Below the pieces are notes generated by a model. It was not told the DNA's origin and searched no databases. It worked only from the letters and a program-made list of their open reading frames with translations. Both the position numbers and the translations under genes were made by a program. Shown piece by piece: positions 9,454-18,986 of a DNA stretch of 64,000 nucleotides. Every line of letters begins with the position of its first letter. The first letter of the stretch is position 1. Source of the DNA: Indolivaga alginatilytica (GTDB lineage Bacteria > Bacteroidota > Bacteroidia > Bacteroidales > Dysgonomonadaceae); the NCBI RefSeq assembly GCF_003201355.1, contig NZ_QICL01000004.1:62001-126000 (forward strand), given 5' to 3'.

Positions 9454-11820
9454 TTAATCGGTTTTTAATGTGTCTACAGGGTTCTGATTGGCTGTATATA
9501 AGCAATTCAGACATACAACAGATAACACAGTGACTAGCACAGCAGTCCCACAGGAAATAAATAGCAGTGGAGACAGTTCTGTTTTCTCTGAAAAATCTTC
9601 CATCCATTTAGCAGCAGCTATAGCGGCAGCTATTCCGCCACAAACAAGTGCGGGAAAAACAATCCACAAATTATCTTTGACAAACAGCTTTAATATATCC
9701 GATATTGTAGCTCCGTTTACTCTGCGTATTGCAATCTCCGATCTGCGGCGATTCACTTCATGGGTAGTATAGCCGATCAATCCGATAAGGGTTATTATCA
9801 GAGTAACAATTCCGCCTATTGTTATTGCATTCAGAAACTGTCGGGAACTGTAATATATCTGCACTATACTATCTTTATATATAGGGAGTGTAATATCTTT
9901 TTCAGGAAATATTTTTTTGAGTACATCATATACTTTTTGAATATTATCAGACTGCAATTCGTTCATTTTTATCAGTATAAATTCAGCCGGTTTATCGGAA
10001 TAGAATATTGCCGACGGACGGCGATCCTCATTGCTGACTGAGCCTATTCGAATATCGTTATACACCCCTACGATACGACAGGCATCATGTTCCGATATGC
10101 GTATATCTTTGCCTATAGCACCATCTTTCCAATTAGCTATTTCTGATAATTTATCTGCAAATTTACGGCTGACTATAACATCTCCCTTATTCGATGTTTC
10201 TTTATCAAAACCTTTACCTTCTATTATAGGGATTTTCATTAAAGAAAGATAGTTTTCATCCGCTCCATATAAATCAGCAATATTAAAAAGCTCTCTTTCA
10301 TCATTAGGCAGGAATACATTATTACCCGATTGACTATAAAAAGGTAACTGATCTGCCGTTGCAATCATTTCCACCTCAGACAAAGCACGAAGCTCGTCAA
10401 TTATTTTTTGCCGTTCGTTTTCATTCATGCCACTGGCTCTGTAATAGAGTAATTTTTCATAATTATAGCCGGGATCAACATTCACCAATACATCGTATTG
10501 GCGTGATACAATAACCAGTAAGGTAACCAGAAAGGTTGTTGTTAGTAATTGAAAAAACAAAAGAGCCATTTTCCACCCACGGCGTGTACCAGTGAGATTA
10601 CGAAAAACAGACGCTACAGGAATGCGTGAAAACAAATACGAAGGTATAAAACCGATAATCAAGGAAATAAGGATACAAATGATTCCTAGAAACAAGCAAG
10701 TGCGAAGGGAGAATAAAGAGTCTACGGATACTGACAAAATTTCTTCTGCTGTGCCTCTGAAACAAAAAATTAAGAGTATCGATATTACCAAAGAAATAAT
10801 CAGGTGAAAAAAAGTCTCTCCAAAAATAAGTTTAGAGATATCCTTTTTTTCAGCTCCATAACATTTATAGATCGATATTACTTTTCCACGGTTAACCAAT
10901 GTGGATATCAAGATCAATATATAATTCATGATGGATGTAAATATCAAAGCAAATGCAATGGCCGATAACAAAAGAGTCATTCGTTTAGCCTCAGGGTTAT
11001 CGCTATTTAGTTTCTCAAGCGGTAATAGTGTGTAAGAAAGATCGATGCCTGCTTTTTTCATATCCTCCATAGATTGATTACGCTCTTGCATCTGACGAAT
11101 GGCAGGAGCCAAACTTGCAGGATCGGTACCGGGCATTAACTTTACATAACCCAAATAACGATCGTTTCCCAGCCAGTCTAGCGAACCATCATACGAGAAA
11201 TTTTTAATTGAGACTAATGACACCACAATATCATACTTTAGATGAGTATTTTCGGGTACATCCTTAAAGATGCCTCCAATAGTGATGCGACGTCCCGGAT
11301 AACTCTCATGCTGAATAGATTGTCCTACAACATTCCCTCCCATCTTTTGGGCAATGCTTTCAGAAACTAATGCATATAAGGGTCGGGCTAATATCTCTTT
11401 TGCATTTCCAACAATCATAGGACGGGGCAATACATCAAAGAAACAACTGTCGGCCATGATAAATGTACCTGTATAATATTTCTTGTCGGGAGTATAGAAT
11501 GGGGTTTTCCACCCCATATACGTAATGCGGGTAGCAGATTCCACTTCGGGCACTTCGGCTTTCATACCGGGGGCTATAGCACCACTTACTTGTACATATT
11601 CCTTAGTCTCTTCATTTCCGGCTGTTCCGACTTTTGCTACTGATTGTATCAGATAGATACGCTCCGAATCGGGATAGAAGTTGTCATAACTAAGCTCAAA
11701 AAACACTTTGGAGATAATTATCAGCCCCACAGCAAGCCCCGTTCCCAGAGATAATATTTTGATGATATTATTCTCTTTCTTTTTAAACAATGATCTTATT
11801 ATCAAATTAAAGTTATTCAT
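9454..11820 (-). CDS. MacB/FtsX-family ABC transporter permease (4 of 4)
   Basis: The 788-residue protein begins MNNFNLIIRSLFKKKEN. It has an N-terminal TM helix, a periplasmic core, helices around 285-400 bearing VISIYKCYGAEKKDIS, and a second core. The terminal helices carry EIAIRRVNGATISDI and the tail is NPVDTLKTD. It is the most divergent of the four in these motifs. It lies 13 bp downstream of the HlyD-type adaptor gene, so adaptor and permease are translationally close. It may be the membrane anchor contacting the adaptor. Confidence 0.88.
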   Translation of the reverse strand: MNNFNLIIRSLFKKKENNIIKILSLGTGLAVGLIIISKVFFELSYDNFYPDSERIYLIQSVAKVGTAGNEETKEYVQVSGAIAPGMKAEVPEVESATRITYMGWKTPFYTPDKKYYTGTFIMADSCFFDVLPRPMIVGNAKEILARPLYALVSESIAQKMGGNVVGQSIQHESYPGRRITIGGIFKDVPENTHLKYDIVVSLVSIKNFSYDGSLDWLGNDRYLGYVKLMPGTDPASLAPAIRQMQERNQSMEDMKKAGIDLSYTLLPLEKLNSDNPEAKRMTLLLSAIAFALIFTSIMNYILILISTLVNRGKVISIYKCYGAEKKDISKLIFGETFFHLIISLVISILLIFCFRGTAEEILSVSVDSLFSLRTCLFLGIICILISLIIGFIPSYLFSRIPVASVFRNLTGTRRGWKMALLFFQLLTTTFLVTLLVIVSRQYDVLVNVDPGYNYEKLLYYRASGMNENERQKIIDELRALSEVEMIATADQLPFYSQSGNNVFLPNDERELFNIADLYGADENYLSLMKIPIIEGKGFDKETSNKGDVIVSRKFADKLSEIANWKDGAIGKDIRISEHDACRIVGVYNDIRIGSVSNEDRRPSAIFYSDKPAEFILIKMNELQSDNIQKVYDVLKKIFPEKDITLPIYKDSIVQIYYSSRQFLNAITIGGIVTLIITLIGLIGYTTHEVNRRRSEIAIRRVNGATISDILKLFVKDNLWIVFPALVCGGIAAAIAAAKWMEDFSEKTELSPLLFISCGTAVLVTVLSVVCLNCLYTANQNPVDTLKTD

Positions 11821-11833
11821 AGTAATATTCTTT

Positions 11834-13084
11834 TTACTTTAAGATTAATTCCTGCACATCACCATATGTGTCGTAAGACGAAGTAATTACTTTCTCGCCC
11901 GATTCAAGACCACTCGTCACTTCGTAGAAGTTGGGATTTTGTCTTCCTATAGTAATTTTACGTCTGATCGCTCTGCTTCCGTCGGGAGTAACAACAAATA
12001 TCCATTGTCCGCCTGTTGTTTGATAAAAAGCACCTCTGGGAATCAGTATAGCATCTACAGGTTGTTCCAATTGCAGATTAATATAATAGGTTTGCCCTGC
12101 ACGGATATTATCAGGGCGTTCGCCTTCGAATATAAAATCAGTTTTAAATTGTTTCTCCCTTACTTCGGGATATACTTTGCGTACACGTAAAGCGAAGTTT
12201 TTGTCCTGACGTTCAAAAGTTGCATCTAAACCGGTTCTTACCCTATCAATATAATGTTCATCAATCAAAGCTTCCACTTTGAAATCAGACAAAACACTGA
12301 TTTGCCCCACTCGTCCGCCTGTTGCAACAGTCTGACCAATTTCCACATCCAGTAATCCCAATTGCCCGTCAACAGGAGCTTTTACATTCAGGTTATCCAC
12401 TCGTTGACGTACCAATGTCAAGTTTCTTCGGATATTAAATAAACTTTCCTCCATTTGATCGACCTGAATTCCCCGATAAATAGAATCTTGTTTTTGACGC
12501 TCCACAACCAGATTACGACCATCAACTGCATAATCATAATCTTCTTTTGCCTGAATAAATTCTTCTTTCGAAGTCAAATTTTCGGAGTACAATTGTTTAT
12601 ATTGCAGGAACTTTCTCTTCTTACGTTCTACATCCATATCCAATTGAAGCTTCTCTTTTTTCAGGTTCAGCTTCTCCTGCTCCATGGCAACCTGTGTATT
12701 TCGAAGGAAATTTTGTTTCTCCGCCAATTGGGCTTCACTATCCAGAATATAAAGATTCAACATCGGATTTGTCAATTGAATAACAATATCTCCCTTGTGA
12801 ACTTCCGAGCCTTCCTCAATCAACTTTTCGGCTACCATCCCCCCTTCAATCGCACTCAATTGTATGGTATTGATGGGCTGAACCTGTCCACTGATACGAA
12901 CATAGTCATTGAACTGTCCCTTCGTTACGGATTGTACACTTACTTTCTGCTTCTCAACATTCAGCTTCGAAGCATGATTGCCGAAAATAAGCCATCCGAC
13001 AGCTATCAACAGGATTATTCCTCCAATCACAAATGGAATATGTTTCTTCTTCAATCCTTTTTTCTTCTCTATAATCGTATCCAT
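11834..13084 (-). CDS. HlyD/MacA-type periplasmic adaptor subunit
   Basis: The 416-residue membrane-fusion protein has one N-terminal TM helix (PFVIGGIILLIAVGWLIFG, about 17-35). A barrel-sandwich/lipoyl half (IQLSAIEGGMVAEKLIEEGSEVHKGDIVIQL) precedes a long alpha-helical hairpin (about 125-230, many K/E/Q heptads). The second lipoyl half follows (VKAPVDGQLGLLDVEIGQTVATGG), then a beta-barrel and a membrane-proximal domain. It would bridge the FtsX permeases to the TolC-type channel encoded next to it. The order adaptor, permease, ATPase, permeases is typical of tripartite export operons. Confidence 0.93.
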   Translation of the reverse strand: MDTIIEKKKGLKKKHIPFVIGGIILLIAVGWLIFGNHASKLNVEKQKVSVQSVTKGQFNDYVRISGQVQPINTIQLSAIEGGMVAEKLIEEGSEVHKGDIVIQLTNPMLNLYILDSEAQLAEKQNFLRNTQVAMEQEKLNLKKEKLQLDMDVERKKRKFLQYKQLYSENLTSKEEFIQAKEDYDYAVDGRNLVVERQKQDSIYRGIQVDQMEESLFNIRRNLTLVRQRVDNLNVKAPVDGQLGLLDVEIGQTVATGGRVGQISVLSDFKVEALIDEHYIDRVRTGLDATFERQDKNFALRVRKVYPEVREKQFKTDFIFEGERPDNIRAGQTYYINLQLEQPVDAILIPRGAFYQTTGGQWIFVVTPDGSRAIRRKITIGRQNPNFYEVTSGLESGEKVITSSYDTYGDVQELILK

Positions 13085-13170
13085 ATCAATATGTAGTTAT
13101 CTATTGTTTCTATTCTCTTTTGAGTAAAATAAAATATTTAATATCATTTCTCAGAACCATAACTAACTCT

Positions 13171-13213
13171 CGTTATTACACTTGCCAAAGCAATAAATAG
13201 TTCTGCGAACTTA
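13171..13213 (-). repeat. Dispersed intergenic repeat, copy 2
   Basis: Read on the minus strand, AAGTTC-GCA-GAACT is followed by ATTTATTGCTTTGGCAAG, then TGTAATAACG. The hairpin overlaps the stop codon of the TolC-type gene, so it probably terminates that transcript before the adaptor gene. If so, the adaptor-permease operon has its own promoter in the 126-bp gap; no clear TAnnTTTG box was found there. Confidence 0.7.
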
Positions 13214-14539
13214 ATCTTCTACGACAAATGGCTCTCCTTTATAATAAGCCACCAACTTAAATTTAAGTTGAAATTTAAGTTGGGAGTTTAACTCTTCAGC
13301 TCTTGCCTGTAGCAGGCGATTTGCACTTGTGTGCAATTCCAATGCACTGATAAGCCCTTCCGAGAACTTACGTTCATTCACTTTCTGGGCAACTTCCATT
13401 GCCTCTGTTTGTTTTTTTGCCTGATAATATTCGTCTACCTGTCCGTTCATGTCTGCAACGGCCTGCTCTATCTCACTGTATAGTACCCGCAATGTTTCTT
13501 CACGCTGCGCTTGAGTTATTACAAGCTGTGCTTTTCCTCTTCTTACTTCTGCTGTACGGGAGAAACCGTTGAAAATAGGCACTCGAACCGAGAATCCAAC
13601 ATATCGCCCCATTTTATTCTTGAACTGATACCCAAATGATGAGTATTCGCTACCATCCATATATCTCGAAAAACCTGTAGAGTATCCACCCTCTACGGCT
13701 ATAGTAGGGAATAAACCTCCTTTAGCCGATTTATATGCTAACTCCTGTACTCTCACTGAAGACTCGGCAACTAAAGCCTGAGGCAGAAACGATTTTGAGT
13801 GCTCGAAAATAGTATATGCTGTTTGATCCGACTTAACGACTATATCCAATGCTCCTGCATCGCCTACTTCAAGAGTTTCATCAATTGGATAATTCATTTT
13901 CTCTTTCAGCAAAATAACCCCTATAATGAGGATATTTTTTTGACGTGTCAGACTGTATTTATTAGCCGCTTCCTGTGCTGTCATTTCTGCCACTTCGGGA
14001 AAGCCTTTCACACCCAGCTCCATCATTCGCTGTACCTGTTTCAAGTTGGATGTACTTTCCTCCAGTTCCTGTTCTGCAAGTTTTACTCTTTCAGTATTAT
14101 ATAATACATTATAGAATGCCTCCATCACTTCGTAAGCTATCATATCTTTGGTATACTCCAACTGTTGTCTTCCCAACAATTTATTCACATGCTGCAATCT
14201 CACTCTCGTAACATTCGCTAACCCATCGAACAGAGTAAGTGATGAGTATAAATTGTAATTATTATTAAACGAATTTATATTGGTGTAGGTATTGGTTTCG
14301 GCATCAAGTCCTCTACCAAAGTTGAAAGAGGCCGAAGTGCTTGCATTGATAGATGGCAACAGCTGCCCTATAGCTTCCAGATAATTCTGATGATAAATGC
14401 TATTCTGAGCTTCCTGTTTACTTCTTCTGGGGCTATTCTTTACAGCATACTCCATGCAATCCATAAGAGTCCATTTTTTCTCCTGAGTATAACCTGTAAT
14501 ACTCATCAGAATAAAGAGGATAGTAGCTACGTATTTCAT
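13211..14539 (-). CDS. TolC-family outer-membrane efflux protein
   Basis: I chose MKYVATILFILMSITGYTQ at 14539 as the start because it opens a clean signal peptide. A longer frame to 14599 adds a polar stretch unlike a leader. The mature protein has two outer-membrane efflux repeats with long coiled helices (residues about 140-200 and 340-420) and short strand segments (FNFGRGLD, GFSVRVPIFNGFSR). It should form the trimeric outer-membrane duct of the tripartite system, receiving substrate from the adaptor at 11834-13084. The length of about 442 residues is normal for the family. Confidence 0.92.
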   Translation of the reverse strand: MKYVATILFILMSITGYTQEKKWTLMDCMEYAVKNSPRRSKQEAQNSIYHQNYLEAIGQLLPSINASTSASFNFGRGLDAETNTYTNINSFNNNYNLYSSLTLFDGLANVTRVRLQHVNKLLGRQQLEYTKDMIAYEVMEAFYNVLYNTERVKLAEQELEESTSNLKQVQRMMELGVKGFPEVAEMTAQEAANKYSLTRQKNILIIGVILLKEKMNYPIDETLEVGDAGALDIVVKSDQTAYTIFEHSKSFLPQALVAESSVRVQELAYKSAKGGLFPTIAVEGGYSTGFSRYMDGSEYSSFGYQFKNKMGRYVGFSVRVPIFNGFSRTAEVRRGKAQLVITQAQREETLRVLYSEIEQAVADMNGQVDEYYQAKKQTEAMEVAQKVNERKFSEGLISALELHTSANRLLQARAEELNSQLKFQLKFKLVAYYKGEPFVVED

Positions 14540-14584
14540 AATAATAATTACATTTTTAGTAAAATATAAACCAATTCTATGCCA

Positions 14585-14631
14585 AAAACGACAAATCACT
14601 AATTCATAACCGATTAGTGATTTGTCGTTTT
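14585..14631. terminator. Perfect 19-bp inverted repeat, bidirectional terminator
   Basis: Arms 14585-14603 and 14613-14631 are perfectly complementary around a 9-nt loop, with A-rich and T-rich ends on both strands. It lies downstream of the porin gene and upstream of the TolC-type gene, and probably ends the porin transcript. The unusual arm length could also serve as a protein-binding site. Confidence 0.8.
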
Positions 14632-14714
14632 CTCAATCATGTAAAATTATTTTACAATGAGTGATTAATTTTTTTATAGTAGTAAGGAAATTCTTGTATT
14701 AAAAATAATACGAT

Positions 14715-15983
14715 TTAATATCTATATTGAAGTGTGACTGTAAAAGTGTTATCCTTCAGATCGTTTGTAAAACGAGTAAGATTATTTGTTTTCTCATTCC
14801 TGAGTATTTCGTAATAAGCTTGTAATTCTACGTTTTTGTAAGCATGCCAGATACCCCCGAACGCCAGCGCATTATATCGTATATCGGCTTCTGTTGTTCC
14901 ATTGAGTCCGATAGCATTACCCGATACTTTCGTGTTAGGATCGTACCAATCGTATTTCAGGATAGCTTCAAAAGGAAGCTTACCGATGTCCTGAATAAGG
15001 ATGGCATATCCACCCAGAAAATTCCGAAGATAGGTATCATTAGAAAGAGTCACCGATGAATTGGGGCTCACCGAACTGTTTTGTGATCCGGGCTGCTGTC
15101 CGAATATATATTCTGCTCTCACTTGTGTTCTCCCGAATGAGTTTAGCCAACTAGCCTGCAAGTCGAAGCCAAGGTATTCCCGTCGGGCAAATCGTCCCAT
15201 ATTACCGCGATCGGAATTCAATACGAAACCACCATCCTGCATCCTGTATACATTTTCGGTTCCCTGATACACACTTCCTAAATAATAAGAAGTTCCCACA
15301 GTTAAAGAAGCATTATTGCCGATTTTTGGAGATGCTGTCAGATGTCCGATAAAATCTCTTCTGCTATTATTTTCCATAGCTATACCATTTCCGGCAACCA
15401 AAGCAGTTTCAAGAGAAAATATATCGAGTGGTACCCCCTCTTTTGTCCTGAATTGTATACTTACTCCTAAATCGCGTTCATTAGGGAACAAAGTGGTAAT
15501 GATTCGGGAACGTTCGGGAGACTCTCTGCGTGAAGAAGAATATCCTATCTCATGTCCGAAAGGGCGGAAGAAAAGCCCTGTTTGCAGAAAGCTCGTTTTA
15601 AACCAGGGATCTTTAATTTTCAGATAAGCATCCCTTATGCCAACAGCTCTTTCTGTCATATCCATTTGAAAAACAACGGCAGCCAATCCTTCTTCGTAAG
15701 TCGTTTTTATACGACCTCGTCGAATACCTACACGATTAAAACCTTTATCGGGGTTTTCATTCGCAGTGCCTATACGCAGATTAGCATCCTTTTGGGCTGA
15801 TATAAATTGGGGTTGAAAGTAGCCGGTAATTCTCACATTATTAAGCCTGCCAACTATTCTCTCCAGATTTTCCACTCTCTTTTCTAATCGTTCAGCATCA
15901 TTTATACTGTCTTTTTGAGCAAAAAGAGAAGTTGTGAATGCTAAGCAGAGAATAGTAAGTAAAATATATTTTTTGAGTTCCAT
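14715..15983 (-). CDS. Porin, phosphate-selective O/P-like beta barrel
   Basis: This 422-residue secreted protein has a signal peptide (MELKKYILLTILCLAFTTSLFAQ) and a short coiled-coil (AERLEKRVENLERIVGRL). A barrel follows, built of alternating aromatic/polar strands (ITGYFQPQFISAQ, GFNRVGIRRGRIKTTYEEG). It ends in the aromatic-terminated strand FTVTLQYRY, the usual outer-membrane assembly signal. It matches the OprP/OprO-like porin family of Bacteroidota. Substrate specificity cannot be read from the sequence. It is monocistronic between a terminator (14585-14631) and a long upstream region. A functional link to the export cluster is unproven. Confidence 0.82.
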   Translation of the reverse strand: MELKKYILLTILCLAFTTSLFAQKDSINDAERLEKRVENLERIVGRLNNVRITGYFQPQFISAQKDANLRIGTANENPDKGFNRVGIRRGRIKTTYEEGLAAVVFQMDMTERAVGIRDAYLKIKDPWFKTSFLQTGLFFRPFGHEIGYSSSRRESPERSRIITTLFPNERDLGVSIQFRTKEGVPLDIFSLETALVAGNGIAMENNSRRDFIGHLTASPKIGNNASLTVGTSYYLGSVYQGTENVYRMQDGGFVLNSDRGNMGRFARREYLGFDLQASWLNSFGRTQVRAEYIFGQQPGSQNSSVSPNSSVTLSNDTYLRNFLGGYAILIQDIGKLPFEAILKYDWYDPNTKVSGNAIGLNGTTEADIRYNALAFGGIWHAYKNVELQAYYEILRNEKTNNLTRFTNDLKDNTFTVTLQYRY

Positions 15984-16066
15984 ATAAGTAATTCCAACTA
16001 TTTAATCCTATATCTTCAAGTTCGTATTTATGTACATAAGTAATTCTAACTATTTAATGCAATGGC

Positions 16067-16130
16067 TTATCAGCATAACTATCTCTGGTTGTTATGCTTG
16101 CCAAAGCAATAAAAAAAGTCTGCGACCTTA
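16067..16130 (-). repeat. Dispersed intergenic repeat, copy 3
   Basis: The minus-strand reading is TAAGGTCGCAGACTTTTTTT, then ATTGCTTTGGCAAG, then CATAACAACC, and the segment continues through AGATAGTTATG. This ~64-bp extent is shared with copies 2, 4 and 5. It lies upstream of the porin start, so here it is not downstream of the nearest same-strand gene. Confidence 0.75.
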
Positions 16131-16453
16131 CAAATATATTCTTTAATTATTATATTCCTATTGAGTGTCGATCTTTTTAATAGATAAGGCTACCGTTAGG
16201 CGAAACACATCGAATCTCTAAAAAAGTGACATTCGTTACAAACGAATCAAAAAATAATCAAGAAGGTAACAAAAACAGCTATAAGGTGTCACTTTCGTGA
16301 TTCATCTAAAATACTGTCTTACAGCAACTAACCTTCTAAAAGGTTACAAAAGTAACAAAAGTAACACTTTTTTCACGAGTTTTATTTTCTCCGGTTTGCT
16401 GTTTACCAATCACCGTTTACTTATAGATAAACTTAACTGCCGATTCGCATTAT

Positions 16454-16518
16454 TTAAGCTCTCAGAGCTTTTTTATTGCTTTGGCAAGTGTAACAAATAA
16501 AGATAGTTATGTTGATAA
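16454..16518 (+). repeat. Dispersed intergenic repeat, copy 4
   Basis: The plus-strand reading is TTAAGCTC-TCA-GAGCTTTTTT, then ATTGCTTTGGCAAG, TGTAACAAATAA and AGATAGTTATG. It lies head-to-head with copy 3 across 320 bp and downstream of the ROK gene's 3' end on the opposite strand. Confidence 0.75.
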
Positions 16519-16561
16519 AATATCGCATTGAATATTTAACGCTACTGAAATGCTTACATCG

Positions 16562-17767
16562 CTATTCTTCGAATATTCTTCTGCGAGCCAGTAAACAACT
16601 ACCCACTATGCCTCCTTTATCTTTTAGCTTTGATAAAATAATATTTGAATCTTTATTAACTAAATTAAGTGAGTATTTTCTGACAGCACTTTTTATAGGT
16701 TGCAGAATATAATCTCCCGACAGAGAAACCGTCCCACCAATAATTACAAGTTCAGGGTTAAATATATTTATTAAGCCTGCTATCTGTCTGCCTAATTTCT
16801 GCCCTACTTCTTCAAAGATATCTATACATAGTACATCTTCCTTGTTTACCGCATCAATGATATCTTCGAGAAATATAGGTGTATGGCTTTTTTCTTTCTT
16901 CAAAAGGATGGAGTTTGCCCCCGCATTTATTCTCTCGAGTAATGTACGGTGGATTGCCAGTCCCGAAGCTTCGGTTTCGAGACATCCCTTTTTCCCGCAA
17001 TGGCAAAGTATCTCATTATCGAATACATTAATATGCCCGAATTCTCCTGCAAAGCCCGATTTTCCTTGATATAATTTACCATCAATTATTATTCCAACTG
17101 CCAAGCCCCAACTTATGTTGATGAAAATAATATTGCTTTCGTTCTTCACATTCCCTACCATATACTCGCCATAAGTCATAGCACGGGTGTCATTGTCGAT
17201 GGAAATAGCGTATCCCAATCGTTCCGCCAGAATATCAGTCAGCGAGCGTTCTTCCAGATAGAATAAGCTGTAACTATACCCCGAGTCGGTATTTACACGT
17301 CCCGATATACTGATGTTTATATTCAGTATTTTCTCTAAGTTTATAGTGAGGCTGTTTATAAAAGACTGTATAATTACGATCAGATTCTCAAAAGACTCAG
17401 TTGTATTCTGCGATGAAAAAGGTACATTCTTTTGCAAATCCAACATCTCGCCTTTAAAGTTCATCAAGGCAAGATCTATTGTAAATTTCTTAATATCTAC
17501 ACCTATAAAATACCCCGAGTCGGGATTTAAACCATACAGATTAGGATATCTGCCTCCTGATGTTTCCAATTTACCATAGTCAGTCAGAAACTCTTCGGCA
17601 CACATCTCCGTTATCAATTTGGTGATGGTAGGTATACTTAGATTCAATTCTTTTGACAGATCAGGAATAGTCGAATTACCATTATTAATATAGTAATTTA
17701 TTATCTTCTTCTTTATAAGTGCATTTTTTGTGCCTTTTGCTATTTCCTGAATAAAATTCTTATTCAT
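16562..17767 (-). CDS. ROK-family transcriptional regulator (NagC/NanR-like)
   Basis: The 401-residue protein has an N-terminal winged HTH (about 18-75; TIPDLSKELNLSIPTITKLI) and a ROK sugar-kinase-like domain. That domain shows GVDIKKFTIDLALMN, the EFGH motif (GFAGEFGHINV) and the zinc signature CHCGKKGCLETEASG. Regulators of this type bind an amino sugar and release DNA. It is divergently transcribed from the sialic-acid locus across a 222-bp gap, so repression of nanA and downstream genes by a ManNAc- or GlcNAc-like inducer is a strong inference. The HTH marks it as a regulator rather than the GlcNAc kinase, which is not in the window. Confidence 0.88.
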   Translation of the reverse strand: MNKNFIQEIAKGTKNALIKKKIINYYINNGNSTIPDLSKELNLSIPTITKLITEMCAEEFLTDYGKLETSGGRYPNLYGLNPDSGYFIGVDIKKFTIDLALMNFKGEMLDLQKNVPFSSQNTTESFENLIVIIQSFINSLTINLEKILNINISISGRVNTDSGYSYSLFYLEERSLTDILAERLGYAISIDNDTRAMTYGEYMVGNVKNESNIIFINISWGLAVGIIIDGKLYQGKSGFAGEFGHINVFDNEILCHCGKKGCLETEASGLAIHRTLLERINAGANSILLKKEKSHTPIFLEDIIDAVNKEDVLCIDIFEEVGQKLGRQIAGLINIFNPELVIIGGTVSLSGDYILQPIKSAVRKYSLNLVNKDSNIILSKLKDKGGIVGSCLLARRRIFEE

Positions 17768-17797
17768 ACTGTGTTTGAGTTATGTTTTTCATTAATG

Positions 17798-17805
17798 CAA
17801 ATGTA
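17798..17805 (-). promoter_or_regulatory. Putative -7 box of the ROK gene
   Basis: On the minus strand TACATTTG matches the Bacteroidota -7 consensus TAnnTTTG, about 30 bp upstream of the ROK start. A TTG at usual -33 spacing is imperfect, so support is moderate. Confidence 0.45.
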
Positions 17806-17911
17806 GCAAAATATTGAATCAATATACCAACAAAAACATGGATCGAAACGTATAATAAGAAATAAATTAACCATCATCGAATTATTAACTAAAATATTTT
17901 ATTAAATAAGC

Positions 17912-17941
17912 TTGATTTAAATATTTTAATTAATATATTTG
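17912..17941 (+). promoter_or_regulatory. Putative promoter of the sialic-acid operon
   Basis: TTG at 17912-17914 and TATATTTG at 17934-17941 are separated by 19 bp, fitting the Bacteroidota -33/-7 consensus. It is 48 bp upstream of nanA and would fall within reach of the divergent ROK repressor. Confidence 0.65.
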
Positions 17942-17989
17942 CAATATAACTTTTCTAATACTATAATAATCTTAAAATACATAATAACT

Positions 17990-18907
17990 ATGGAAAGAAT
18001 AAAAGGATTGATAAATGCACCATTTACCCCTTTTCTTGAAAATGGAGAAATAAACCTTGAACCGATAGAAGCTTACGGACATATGCTAGCCAAAAACGGA
18101 CTGAAAGGAGTCTTTATCAATGGCTCATCGGGAGAAGGTTACCTACTTACGGATGACGAACGAAAGATGATAGCCGAAAGATGGGTGAAAACCACACCTA
18201 AAGATTTTAAAGTAATAGTACACGTAGGCAGCACTTGTGTAAAATCGAGTTTCGAATTAGCCAAACATGCACAGCAAATAGGGGCATGGGCTATAGGAGC
18301 AATGGCATCTCCATTTCCTAAAGTAGCGCGAATTGAAGAACTTGTAAAATATTGCGAAGAAATAGCATGCGGAGCTCCCGAGCTACCTTTCTATTTCTAT
18401 CATATTCCTGCATTTAACGGAGTTTATTTACCGATGGTTTCTTTTCTGGAAGCAGTAGACGGTCGTATTCCAAACTTCGCAGGGATAAAATATACTTACG
18501 AAAGTATATACGAATACAATCAGTGCCGATTATATAAGAACGGAAAATTCGACATGTTGCATGGTCAGGATGAAACGATATTACCTTGTCTGGCAATGGG
18601 CGGAGCAGAAGGCGGAATAGGAGGAACCACAAATTATAACGGAAAAGCATTGACCGAAATTATTACTGCATGGAATGCCGGTAATCTCGAAAAGGCCAGA
18701 GAATTGCAAAACTTCTCACAAGATGTAATAAACGTGATCTGCCATTACAGAGGAAATATTGTAGGCGGAAAAAGAATCATGAAACTGATAGGCTTGGATC
18801 TGGGAAAGAATCGTACTCCATTTCAGAATATGACTGATGAGGAAGAATCTAATATGAAGAAAGAGCTGGAAAACATAAATTTCTTCGAGAGATGCAATAA
18901 ACTCTAA
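17990..18907 (+). CDS. nanA: N-acetylneuraminate lyase
   Basis: A class I aldolase of the DapA/NanA family, it splits N-acetylneuraminate into N-acetylmannosamine and pyruvate in the cytoplasm. I chose ATG 17990 (MERIKGLINAPFTPF); an upstream in-frame ATG would overlap the -7 box. The GSSGEGY motif lies near residues 46-52, the catalytic Tyr is Y137 (FYFYHIPAFNG), and the Schiff-base Lys is K167 (FAGIKYT). These positions match the E. coli enzyme closely, and the length of 305 residues is typical. It is first in the locus and is followed by the epimerase that takes its product. Confidence 0.96.
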   Translation: MERIKGLINAPFTPFLENGEINLEPIEAYGHMLAKNGLKGVFINGSSGEGYLLTDDERKMIAERWVKTTPKDFKVIVHVGSTCVKSSFELAKHAQQIGAWAIGAMASPFPKVARIEELVKYCEEIACGAPELPFYFYHIPAFNGVYLPMVSFLEAVDGRIPNFAGIKYTYESIYEYNQCRLYKNGKFDMLHGQDETILPCLAMGGAEGGIGGTTNYNGKALTEIITAWNAGNLEKARELQNFSQDVINVICHYRGNIVGGKRIMKLIGLDLGKNRTPFQNMTDEEESNMKKELENINFFERCNKL

Positions 18908-18986
18908 AAATCGGAACACCCTAAAAACAAACAATTTAGTCAACAATTTTATTGCTGACAGGACACTCTTATACACTTTTTAAATA

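Larger units (their letters stand above)
15984..16561. other. Gene-free region upstream of porin, with two repeat copies
   Basis: There is no credible gene in these 578 bp. It holds inverted copies 3 and 4 of the dispersed repeat at 16067-16130 and 16454-16518. Between them is a GTAAC-rich stretch (16340-16365; AAAAGTAAC direct repeats) and paired GTGACATTCG/AACGAATC words that could be operators for the porin promoter. Nothing else was recognised. Confidence 0.6.

Noticed and set aside
12455-13096. Plus-strand 213-residue open frame
   Set aside because: Shadow of the HlyD-type adaptor, whose coding sequence is certain.
16330-16370. CRISPR-like AAAAGTAAC repeats
   Set aside because: Repeats are only 9 bp without spacers of regular length, and no cas genes are present.
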